Shown in pieces: positions 7,817 through 16,103 of a stretch of DNA of 64,000 bases (within the stretch, counting starts at the first letter, position 1; every line of letters begins with the position of its first letter). The notes beneath the pieces were generated by a model that was given only the letters and a program-made list of their open reading frames with translations, had not been told where the DNA came from and searched no databases. Source of the stretch: Saprospiraceae bacterium. GTDB lineage: Bacteria > Bacteroidota > Bacteroidia > Chitinophagales > Saprospiraceae. A program made the position numbers and the translations under genes. The stretch is from positions 1-64,000 of the forward strand of contig JAIPBL010000028.1 in NCBI GenBank assembly GCA_021739645.1. Direction: 5' to 3'.

Positions 7817-10800
7817 TCATTTCTGAACCACCAACCGCTTCACAACTATCTGATTTTCAATCATTATCCTTACCAAAAAGACACCATCGGCGTAATCAGC
7901 CATGTCCATCACGAACATGCCAGAAGATACATCAGCTTGGTGATAGCTATCGGCCAACCTGCCGGTCATGTCAAATACCTGAATATTAGCTTCTAAAACA
8001 TCTATCTCATCAAGCGCAAGTGTCACTAGGCCATTTGTTGGATTTGGGAACAAAAGAATCCTCCTTTCCAACTGCTGATTGGTTGTCGATGAAACGGTTT
8101 GCACCACAAAAGTTTGCAGATAGCTGCAATCGTTGGCATCAACTACTGTCAGCGTGTAGGTACCTGCGGCAATGTTGCCAAGGTCTTCCTGATTACCGAC
8201 CACGTTACCGCTAGCATCTGTCCAATCAAAACTGTAAGGTGCTGTGCCGCCTGCCACGGTCACGTCAATTGTTCCGTTCTGCTGTCCGGTGGTTTCGGGC
8301 AATATTTGTACCGTAGCAACTGAAATAGCCAGAGGTGTTGCGATGGTGGCCGACTGAAAAGCCACACACCCCATTGCGTCGGTGACTGAAACACTGACCG
8401 TTCCACCACCGAGATTATCCACGCTTTGGGTGGTTTCGCCGGTGCTCCAGAGGTACGAATAACCAGCTGAGCCTCCAGTAACTTGGGCGGAGGCACTACC
8501 ATCCATTTCCCCAACGCAAGTAATATTGGTAGTTGGTACATATACCTCCATTGCCGTCGGTACTACAATTTCGAACGAACAGGTGTTTGAGTTGCCGTGG
8601 CCGTCATTTACTTCAAATATTTGAACCGTTGTCCCCGTCGGGAACGAGGCGCCACTTGGTAAGCCTGCCGTCAAAGTCGGCGTCAAATTTTGAGCACAGT
8701 TGTCGCTGGTTTCTATGGCAAAACTTGCCACGGGGTCGCAGTACGGTAGCACGATGTCATCAGGACAAATGATGCTGGGCGGGGTGTTGTCCTGAACGGT
8801 GACGACGGCAGTGCCTGTGGCGGTATTTCCGCTAGCATCCGTTACGCTCAACACAACGGCATTTTGCCCGAGGTCAGCGCAGTTGAAATTAGCAATGTCA
8901 ATGCTTTGCTCCGCAATGCCGCAGTTGTCGGTGCTGCCTGCGTCGAGCATCTGCGGGGTGATGGTGGCCATGCCATTCTCATCCAAAAACACGGTCACGT
9001 TTTGCACCGAAATAGCGGGCGGCAGGTTGTCCACCACTTCGATGGTTGCCGTGCCGGAGGCGGAATTGCCGGCCTCATCCAACACTGTCAGGGTGACTTC
9101 ATGAGTACCGAGGTCGCTGCAATCGAAACTGGTTTTGTCAATGCTCATTTCCAAGATGTTGCAATTGTCGTTGCTGCCGTTGTCAACTTGCGAAGCATCA
9201 AGGTTGGCCGTCCCATCGGCGCCGAGGGTGATGGTTAGGTTTTGCGTTGCCACCGTCGGCAGTTCGGAGTCGTTGATACTCACTTGTACTTGGAGGGTTG
9301 CTGCGCAATCGTTGCCATCGGCGACAGAAACTGTGTAGATGCCCGCTCCAAGGTTGTTGACGGATGGCCCTGTTTCACCATTTGACCATGAGAAAACATA
9401 ACCAGGCAACGATGTGCCACCTATGGCGGCGACCGTGGCGTAGCCATTGGCTGCTCCGCAATCGGTGTCTGCAAATTCGTCCAGCGTCAGCTCAAGTTCT
9501 GCCGGCTCGGAGATGGTCACTTCGACAATGGCCGGGCAGTTGACGGCGTCTGTCGCACTGGCCGTGTAGGTTCCGGCTTCCAAGTTGCTGATGGTTGCCG
9601 TTGTTTCACCGTTCGACCATGCGTAAGTGAAAGGCGTCAGGCCGCCCGTGAGTGTGACGGTGGCTTGCCCGTCATTTTCCCCAAAACAACTGATGTTGCT
9701 GGCGGTGACGCTGGCCACGTTGGGGCAACCGAAAGGCGCCACTGGCACGGTTTGCACCGTTTCGCAACCGTTTCCATCCATGACGCTTACGGTATAGTTG
9801 GCGGATTCTAGACCAGAAATGGTCTGAGTAGTACCGCCATTGCTCCAAGCAAAAGAAAATGGGCCGGTACCACCTGTCGGGTTGGTGGTAGCGGTGCCGT
9901 CATTGGAGTTCGAACCGGTCAATCCGGTGGCAGTAGCATTGGCGTTTAGTTCGCCGGGTTCATCTATTTGAACGGAGGCGACGACCTCACAGCCGTTGTC
10001 ATCGGTGGCGGATACTTCATAAGTGCCGGGGGCGAGGTCTGCGATGGTCTGCGTTTGAGCGCCATTTGACCAAAGGTAAACTACTGGCGCTGCGGAGTTC
10101 AGCAGCGTTATGATTGCCCAACCATCGGTCGAGCCATTGCAAGAGACACCTTCCCCAATCATACTTGCCGAAACGGCACATCCAAACACATTCACGGTAA
10201 CCGTCTGCGTTTTCTGGCAGCCGTTGCTATCAGTGACCACCACGGTGTAGTTACCCGGAGCAAGGCCGGAGATGGTTTGGCTGTTTTCACCATTGCTCCA
10301 CTGGTAGGTGTAGCTGCCAGTGCCTCCCTGCGGATTCGCTGTGGCCGAGCCGTCATTGACGCCCGGTGCGGACTGCGGAGCGGTCGTTGCATTTACAGCA
10401 ATAACAGCAGGCTGGGTGATTTGAACAGTTTTTGTTGCTGCGCAATTTTCGCCGTCTGTCACAACTACCGAGTAGGTGCCAGCACTCAGGTTGCTAACCG
10501 ATGCTGTATTTGCTCCGTTTGACCAAGCATAAGTAAATGCACCATTGCCTCCGCTCCCTGCTGCCGTAGCGCTCCCCGTCGAGGTGCCAAAGCAAGCAAC
10601 GTTCGTTTGCGCAGCAACAGCAGCAACCACTGGCTGCCGCTGCACCACAGGCGTGGAGGCAGTGCTCGTGCAGCCGTTGTTGTTGTTCGTGACGGTGAGG
10701 GTATAATTGCCCGCCCCGTCCACGGTTGGCGTGAGGGTGGTTGCGCCGGAAACGATATGCCCATTGGTAGTGGTCCAATTATAGGCAAACTGGTTGCCGG

Positions 10801-12835
10801 AGCTGGACGAAGTGCCGTTTAGCACCACTTGGTTGGCGTTGCAATTCAGCACGCCGCTCGGCCCAGCATTGGCATTTGGCGGGGTAGTGTTTTGAGAAAC
10901 AATGCCCGTTGCCGTTTTGGTGCAGCCGTTGCTGCCCGTCACGGTGAGGACATAGTTTCCAACAGCATTCACCGAAGGATTTTGCTGTGCGGACGTGAAA
11001 TTATTCGGCCCCGTCCAGCCGTAGGTCACGTTTTGGGTGGTCGAGCTGCCGCTCAATGTCACGTTGGCGTTCAGGCAGGTGATGACGCCACCCAGCGCCG
11101 ATGCCTGGGGGGCGGTTGTGTTTTGGGTAACTGCAGCCGAGGCAGCAGCCGTGCAGCCATTGGCGGGGTTTGTTACGGTCAGTTGATAAGTTCCCTGGGC
11201 AGTGACGGTTGGGTTCTGTTCGGTGGAAGTGAAGCCGTTCGGCCCCGTCCAGGCGAAACTAACGTTGGGCGTGGTCGAGCTTCCGGCGAGCGTTACGTTG
11301 GCGTTGGTGCAAGTGATGGCACCGCCGCTAGCACCCACGTTTGGCGCAGCGATATTGGAAGCCACGGTCGTCGTGGAGCTTCCCGAACAGCCGTTGATGG
11401 TGTTTGTGATGGTCAACGTGTAGCTGCCTGCGGCGTTCACGACGGGGTTCAACGTGGTTGCCCCTGATACGATGTTGCCGCCGATCGTCGTCCAAAGCAC
11501 GTTGTAGTTTTGACCAGTTGGCCCTACGGCATTCAGTGATGTTTGAGGGTTGGTGCAATTAATGATGCCGGGATTGCCAGCCGTCACGTCAGGTATTGTC
11601 TGATTGGCGACGACGTTGGTGGAGGCAAATGTCACACAGTTGTTTGTATTGTTTTGTACCATCAACTGGTAATTGCCTGCTTCATTAACGAGGCAATTGT
11701 TCAGCGTGTTTGCCCCCGAAACGATATAACCATCAGCTGTGGACCAAAGGTAAAAGAACTGAGACCCAATAGAACTGCCAGTACCGTCGAGTGTGAAGGA
11801 CTGGGTAATGCAGGTTAGCGGCGCTGGAGAAGTTGCAACGGCTACTGGGTAGGCGGGTGGGGCCACCACCATATTCCCTTGGGAAAGTGTGCAGCCATTC
11901 GCATCGTTTATCGAAACAGAATAAGTACCTGCTGTTAGGCCAGCATTGACGGGGCCATTTGCGCCGTTGCTCCACAGGTAACTGTAGTTTGGGGTGCCAC
12001 CAGCCACCGAAATCTCAATAACCCCGCCCATGCCTGCACAGCCCTCCGGCTGGATGCTCGTGCTACTGATGCTCAATGGTGCCGAAGGCTGGGCAACGGT
12101 GATTGGGCCCAAGGTTTTTGTGCCGCCCAGCGAACCCGTAACGGTCAGCGTATAAGCGCCAGCTGGCAGGTTGGAAATGGATTGTGTCGTTGCACCATTG
12201 TTCCACAGAAAGGTGAACGGCGGCATTCCATCGGCAATGTTCACAGAAATAGCCCCATCCGAATTGCCGAAGCACTTCACATTGGTCAATGAGCTCAAAT
12301 ACAAATCTGGCGCAGAGCACCACCTTGCAACTTCCCAAAGGTCATTTGACCCCATTTGCGCTACTTCGTAAATTTTCTTACTAGGGCAAACAGCGTACAG
12401 CGTAGGGAAATAATTGATTGCGTACTGACTATTCAAACTGGCACTGTTAATTATTGGGTAAGGCGTGCCCGTCACCCAATCGCCCCAAGTACCACCACCG
12501 CTACAGTTTGGCCAATCGTACAAGCAGGCCAAGTTGGTGGCCGCATCGGCCTCAATCATAAAAGCCATTACGTTGTTCGTGCCGGGAGGGCCGTGCGAAT
12601 TGTACAGGTTCTTGAAAGCGTGCGTGTTGTGATAGTTCCAGCAAGGCCCACACCAAGTGGCAGAAAAGTCGAGGAAGACTATTTTGTCATTGTTCAGGTA
12701 GGTGTACAGCGTATGGGAGTTGTTGTTGATGTCGTTCAAAGTCCAGTTGGGTGCTGTAACGCCGTCCTGAAGTTGTGCCACCAAAACATGGGCGGTGACC
12801 ATGAACAGGGATAAAATGGATAAAATTCGCTTCAT
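7817..12835 (-). CDS. Secreted thioredoxin-fold protein fused to SprB/HYR repeats, T9SS type A tail
   Basis: A 1,672-residue protein. It has a clear signal peptide (MKRILSILSLFMVTAHVLVAQ). Residues 25-165 are a TlpA/AhpC-like thioredoxin fold with the redox motif WCGPC (about residue 62), so the N-terminal domain could exchange disulfides outside the cell. From about 175 to 1190 it is a long chain of SprB-type and Ig-like repeats (YxWSNGxTTxxIxNLxAGxYTVTVTD), then HYR-like units at about 1195-1400, one more SprB repeat, and a type A sorting domain from about 1588 (LFPNPTNGLVTL to VVKRLVVQK). SprB repeats occur in surface adhesins moved by the gliding machinery. It stands alone, convergent with the Fic gene. 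Both cysteines are present, so the redox domain is probably active; its substrate is unknown. Confidence 0.88.
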   Translation of the reverse strand: MKRILSILSLFMVTAHVLVAQLQDGVTAPNWTLNDINNNSHTLYTYLNNDKIVFLDFSATWCGPCWNYHNTHAFKNLYNSHGPPGTNNVMAFMIEADAATNLACLYDWPNCSGGGTWGDWVTGTPYPIINSASLNSQYAINYFPTLYAVCPSKKIYEVAQMGSNDLWEVARWCSAPDLYLSSLTNVKCFGNSDGAISVNIADGMPPFTFLWNNGATTQSISNLPAGAYTLTVTGSLGGTKTLGPITVAQPSAPLSISSTSIQPEGCAGMGGVIEISVAGGTPNYSYLWSNGANGPVNAGLTAGTYSVSINDANGCTLSQGNMVVAPPAYPVAVATSPAPLTCITQSFTLDGTGSSIGSQFFYLWSTADGYIVSGANTLNNCLVNEAGNYQLMVQNNTNNCVTFASTNVVANQTIPDVTAGNPGIINCTNPQTSLNAVGPTGQNYNVLWTTIGGNIVSGATTLNPVVNAAGSYTLTITNTINGCSGSSTTTVASNIAAPNVGASGGAITCTNANVTLAGSSTTPNVSFAWTGPNGFTSTEQNPTVTAQGTYQLTVTNPANGCTAAASAAVTQNTTAPQASALGGVITCLNANVTLSGSSTTQNVTYGWTGPNNFTSAQQNPSVNAVGNYVLTVTGSNGCTKTATGIVSQNTTPPNANAGPSGVLNCNANQVVLNGTSSSSGNQFAYNWTTTNGHIVSGATTLTPTVDGAGNYTLTVTNNNNGCTSTASTPVVQRQPVVAAVAAQTNVACFGTSTGSATAAGSGGNGAFTYAWSNGANTASVSNLSAGTYSVVVTDGENCAATKTVQITQPAVIAVNATTAPQSAPGVNDGSATANPQGGTGSYTYQWSNGENSQTISGLAPGNYTVVVTDSNGCQKTQTVTVNVFGCAVSASMIGEGVSCNGSTDGWAIITLLNSAAPVVYLWSNGAQTQTIADLAPGTYEVSATDDNGCEVVASVQIDEPGELNANATATGLTGSNSNDGTATTNPTGGTGPFSFAWSNGGTTQTISGLESANYTVSVMDGNGCETVQTVPVAPFGCPNVASVTASNISCFGENDGQATVTLTGGLTPFTYAWSNGETTATISNLEAGTYTASATDAVNCPAIVEVTISEPAELELTLDEFADTDCGAANGYATVAAIGGTSLPGYVFSWSNGETGPSVNNLGAGIYTVSVADGNDCAATLQVQVSINDSELPTVATQNLTITLGADGTANLDASQVDNGSNDNCNILEMSIDKTSFDCSDLGTHEVTLTVLDEAGNSASGTATIEVVDNLPPAISVQNVTVFLDENGMATITPQMLDAGSTDNCGIAEQSIDIANFNCADLGQNAVVLSVTDASGNTATGTAVVTVQDNTPPSIICPDDIVLPYCDPVASFAIETSDNCAQNLTPTLTAGLPSGASFPTGTTVQIFEVNDGHGNSNTCSFEIVVPTAMEVYVPTTNITCVGEMDGSASAQVTGGSAGYSYLWSTGETTQSVDNLGGGTVSVSVTDAMGCVAFQSATIATPLAISVATVQILPETTGQQNGTIDVTVAGGTAPYSFDWTDASGNVVGNQEDLGNIAAGTYTLTVVDANDCSYLQTFVVQTVSSTTNQQLERRILLFPNPTNGLVTLALDEIDVLEANIQVFDMTGRLADSYHQADVSSGMFVMDMADYADGVFLVRIMIENQIVVKRLVVQK

Positions 12836-12971
12836 AAAAGTTGGTTGATTTTAGAAAAACAGCGGAAAGGTGCCAAGGTCATTTGGTGCAATCTTGTGGC
12901 TAAAATTAGGGCATCATTTATAAAAAGAAAGGAAAAAACCTAAAAACAGCATGTTGCCAACATAAAAAACC

Positions 12972-15659
12972 TCACTCCTGCACATAAACCCGCTTCACCC
13001 GCTCCGATATCGTCGTGAAAATCTCGTACGGAATCGTGCCAAGGCTAGCCGCAAGCTCCTGCACAGGCAATTCTTTTCCAAAAATGACAGAAGCATCGCC
13101 CTCCACGGCATCGGGAATGTCGGTCACGTCGGCCATCGTCATGTCCATGCACACATTGCCGATGATAGGTGCCCGGTGGCCGTTTATCAGCACGCTGAAC
13201 TGCCCATTCCCAGCCCGTCGGAGCAGCCCGTCGGCGTAGCCGAGGCTCAGCGTGGCGATGCGCATGGGCCGCTGCGCCTTGCCGAGCCGACCGTAGCCCA
13301 CCGTTTCGCCCACGGCCACAGTTTTTATCTGTGAAATGGTCGCCTTCAACGTGTTGACAGTCTGGAGCCGGTCTTGCAGCAGGCCGCTACTATCCACGCC
13401 GTACAGCCCGATGCCGAGCCGCACCATTTCCAGTTGCTGCTCCGGGAAGCGCACGATGCCGCCGCTGTTGAGGATGTGGCGCATCGGCTGATAGCCAAGC
13501 CCCTCGGCCAGGTGGTCGTACATTTTTTTAAAACGGGCGAATTGTTCCCTCGTGAACTCGTCGTGCGCTGGTGCTTCGCTGGCAGCGAGGTGGGAGAAGA
13601 TAGTTTTTACGGTAAAAAAAGGCGCATCGCTGCTCGGTTTGAGCAGTTTTAAAAGTGCTTCGAGGTCTTGCTCCTCGAATCCGAGGCGGTGCATCCCCGT
13701 GTCAAATTTTAAGTGGATTGGCTGGGCAGGGGCTATTTCTTTTTCACTTTTTTGGTGAAAATGGTTTTCTAAAAATCCTTGGAAATTGCGGAGCAAGCCC
13801 AAACTGTAAACCTCCGGTTCCAGCCGGTAGCGCACCAATGCCTCGAAGGTCGCCTCCTCGGGATTCATGACCATGATGGGCAGTTGGATGCCCGCTTTGC
13901 GAAGCGCCACCCCCTCGTCGGCGTATGCCACACCGAGGTAGTCCACATTCTGGAACTCCAGCAGTTTGGCCACTTCCGTGCTGCCGCTGCCGTAGGCACC
14001 CGCTTTGACCATCACCATCATTTTGGTGCCGGGGCCGAGTTGGCTTTGATAGACCCTCAGGTTGTTGAGCAGGGCGCCGAGGTTCACTTCCAGCACCGTT
14101 TTGTGGAACTTGATGGCCAGTTGGTTGGCAATCCGCTCGAACTCGAACTGGCGGGCGCCCTTCAGCAAAACCACCTCGTCCCGGAAGGTCAACTGCTGGA
14201 AATCGTCCAAAAAGGCTTGGGTGGTTGGGTAAAAACGGGCATCGAAGCCAACTGGCAGCTCCTTTTTCACCTGCCCCACTTGCCCACCGATGCCGATGAG
14301 CCGGTCAATCCGCTTCTCGACCAGCAGCTTGGCCACTGTGCCGTAGAGTTCCTCAACGGTCTGCCCGCTTTGCAAGATGTCGGATAGGACAAGGGTCCGC
14401 CGCAGCTTTTTTCCCCCGAGGGTTCGGGACGGGCTTTGTTGTTCCAAAAAATTGAGGGCAATGCCGAGCGAGGTCAAGTCGGAGTTGTAGCTGTCGTTAA
14501 TGATGGTGCAGCCGTTCAAGCCTTCTTTGAGTTCGAGGCGCATGGCCACTGGTTCCAGACGGGCCATGCGAGCCTGTAACACGGACTGCCAGTCCGTACC
14601 GGGTGGTGTCAACGATGAATTGGGAAGCCCTGGAAGCACGGACTGGCAGTCCGTGTTACTTAGCAGCAGCGCCCAGCAGTGGCAGGCGTTTTCAATACTG
14701 GCGGCGTCCGTGAAGGGAATTACGATTGACGATTGACGATTGACGATTGACGATTGGTGGTGCAGCTTGGCTTCTAATTTTGTACTGGTATCGGTTTGGC
14801 GCTTCGCAATGATTTGAATATCGGCGGGTTTGCCGGTCGCTGACCAAGTAATGTATTTCAACCCATTTCCGCCAAAACCAGCTGATGACTTTGCTTTCAG
14901 CCCTGACTGCCAGTTGGCCCCCACCAAGGTCGGGGCCAACTGGCGAACTGCATCCGCAACGAGTTGGTTATCAACGCAATAAATCAGTGTTTCACAATTT
15001 TTGAACAAAATCAGCTTCTCCCGAATCTTGGTTTCGATCCCGATAGCTATCGGGACTGGGAAGCCCTCCTGGTGCGCCTCGCCGATGTTGGTGAAAATGC
15101 CGATGGTCGGTGCGAGGATGCGTTCCAGTTTTGCCATCTCGCCAGGCTGGGAGATGCCCGCCTCGAAGATGCCGAGCGTGTGTTCCGGCGTGATTTGCAG
15201 CACGGAAAGCGGCACGCCCGTCTGTGAGTTGTAGCTTTTTGGACTTCGCACGATGTGGAAGTCCTCGTAAAGCAACTGGAACAGCCACTCCTTCACGATG
15301 GTTTTCCCGTTGCTACCCGTGATGCCGATGACTGGCAGCTTGAACTGCCGACGGTGCCAAGCGGCGAGGGCATGAAAGGCTTCGAGGGTGTTTTCAACTA
15401 AAATGAAATTGGCCTGCGGGAAATCCTGGGTGGCGCGCAGTTTTTTGGAAACGACAAAATTGCGAACGCCGCTGTCGTACAGCTCCTGCAAGAATTCATG
15501 CCCGTCGTAACGCCGCCCCTGCAAGGCAATGAACAACGAGCTGGCCGGAAAAATAACCTGACGGCTATCGAGCAGCAGGTGCTCAATGACGGCATCGGCG
15601 GGCGGGGCGAGGAAATTGCCGCCCATGATTTCGGCGATATGTTGGACGGGGTAGCGCAT
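12972..15659 (-). CDS. murF-alr: Bifunctional UDP-MurNAc-tripeptide:D-Ala-D-Ala ligase / alanine racemase
   Basis: This fused cytoplasmic enzyme makes D-Ala (PLP-dependent racemase) and adds D-Ala-D-Ala to the UDP-MurNAc peptide. The MurF half holds the ATP loop GITGSNGKT and the ligase signature LELKEGLNGCTIINDSYNSD. The Alr half begins near residue 515 and has the PLP-lysine motif VMVKAGAYGSGS. Translation is placed at the ATG at 15659 (MRYPVQHIAEIMGG), because a TAnnTTTG box lies inside the longer alternative N-terminus; this gives 895 residues, longer than the roughly 820 usual for Bacteroidota. The excess maps to repeat-derived insertions between about residues 285 and 365. They lie before the conserved RMARLEPVAMRLEL segment and replace a variable linker, so activity may be kept. 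No downstream partner is evident. Confidence 0.93.
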   Translation of the reverse strand: MRYPVQHIAEIMGGNFLAPPADAVIEHLLLDSRQVIFPASSLFIALQGRRYDGHEFLQELYDSGVRNFVVSKKLRATQDFPQANFILVENTLEAFHALAAWHRRQFKLPVIGITGSNGKTIVKEWLFQLLYEDFHIVRSPKSYNSQTGVPLSVLQITPEHTLGIFEAGISQPGEMAKLERILAPTIGIFTNIGEAHQEGFPVPIAIGIETKIREKLILFKNCETLIYCVDNQLVADAVRQLAPTLVGANWQSGLKAKSSAGFGGNGLKYITWSATGKPADIQIIAKRQTDTSTKLEAKLHHQSSIVNRQSSIVIPFTDAASIENACHCWALLLSNTDCQSVLPGLPNSSLTPPGTDWQSVLQARMARLEPVAMRLELKEGLNGCTIINDSYNSDLTSLGIALNFLEQQSPSRTLGGKKLRRTLVLSDILQSGQTVEELYGTVAKLLVEKRIDRLIGIGGQVGQVKKELPVGFDARFYPTTQAFLDDFQQLTFRDEVVLLKGARQFEFERIANQLAIKFHKTVLEVNLGALLNNLRVYQSQLGPGTKMMVMVKAGAYGSGSTEVAKLLEFQNVDYLGVAYADEGVALRKAGIQLPIMVMNPEEATFEALVRYRLEPEVYSLGLLRNFQGFLENHFHQKSEKEIAPAQPIHLKFDTGMHRLGFEEQDLEALLKLLKPSSDAPFFTVKTIFSHLAASEAPAHDEFTREQFARFKKMYDHLAEGLGYQPMRHILNSGGIVRFPEQQLEMVRLGIGLYGVDSSGLLQDRLQTVNTLKATISQIKTVAVGETVGYGRLGKAQRPMRIATLSLGYADGLLRRAGNGQFSVLINGHRAPIIGNVCMDMTMADVTDIPDAVEGDASVIFGKELPVQELAASLGTIPYEIFTTISERVKRVYVQE
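14577..14655 (-). repeat. Two REP-like palindromes inside the murF reading frame
   Basis: ACGGACTGCCAGTCCGT (14581-14597) and CACGGACTGGCAGTCCGTG (14637-14655) are near-identical palindromes about 56 bp apart. Read in the murF frame they give TDCQSV and TDWQSV, phrases typical of REP-type intergenic repeats wrongly translated in many bacteria. Here they truly lie inside an essential coding sequence. Confidence 0.8.
14722..14756 (-). repeat. Five perfect copies of the 7-mer ACGATTG inside murF-alr
   Basis: ACGATTG is repeated five times without error and encodes alternating QSSIV-type residues. Seven is not a multiple of three, so gain or loss of one unit would shift the frame of the downstream ligase and racemase domains. 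Confidence 0.9.
15039..15054. repeat. 16-bp perfect palindrome CCCGATAGCTATCGGG inside murF
   Basis: The palindrome encodes PIAIG in the N-terminal half of the ligase. The same hexadecamer is, from memory, a frequent dispersed palindrome in related genomes, which makes it a third in-frame repeat element in this gene. Confidence 0.7.
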
Positions 15660-15666
15660 GATGGGG

Positions 15667-15674
15667 CAAAAGTA
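15667..15674 (-). promoter_or_regulatory. -7 promoter box of murF-alr
   Basis: The minus strand reads TACTTTTG, a TAnnTTTG match, ending seven bases before the ATG at 15659. The transcript would be leaderless or nearly so, and this decides the start codon in favour of 15659 over upstream candidates. No clear -33 TTG was found. Confidence 0.5.
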
Positions 15675-15719
15675 AGTGATTTTCATAGGTGGCCATGTGT
15701 GCCATACGTTTCGATTCAA

Positions 15720-16103
15720 TCCAAATCCAACTATAACGTGAGTTCGGAGATTTCAACCCACAGCATCATTCGTGGGGCTACAAAAAGGTTGAACCCAAAA
15801 CCATTTTAACGGGTAGCTGCTTAAACACGGGTAAAACCGTTGAAAAAAGGTGACCATTTTGCCCACCCACGACTAAAGTCATGAGTTAATACCCTGAAAA
15901 TCAAGCGATTAATCTCCGTACTCAAGTTAACTATGGTTTTCCGAATACCTGCTTGTGTAAAACACAAATCAATAGTTTAAAGAACTATAATGCAGAGGGA
16001 AACTAGACGGCTACGGACTAACAGTTCATAGGTTTGAAAGCGAATGATACTCGCCAATCCGCAGGGATTGAGCAAACAAAATCAATTTTCAGTCTTACCA
16101 AAA
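15720..16103. other. Non-coding interval between murF-alr and the distal end of the PUL
   Basis: No convincing gene on either strand. It contains a decayed palindrome (CCCACGACTaaAGTCaTGAG, about 15869-15889) and a short inverted repeat ATAGTTtaaagAACTAT near 15972. No terminator with a T run was identified for the lipoprotein gene that ends at 16104. Confidence 0.5.

Noticed and set aside
13779..14387. Plus-strand 202-codon frame opposite murF-alr
   Set aside because: Shadow of the alanine racemase and ligase coding sequence; Gln/His/Leu-rich artefact.
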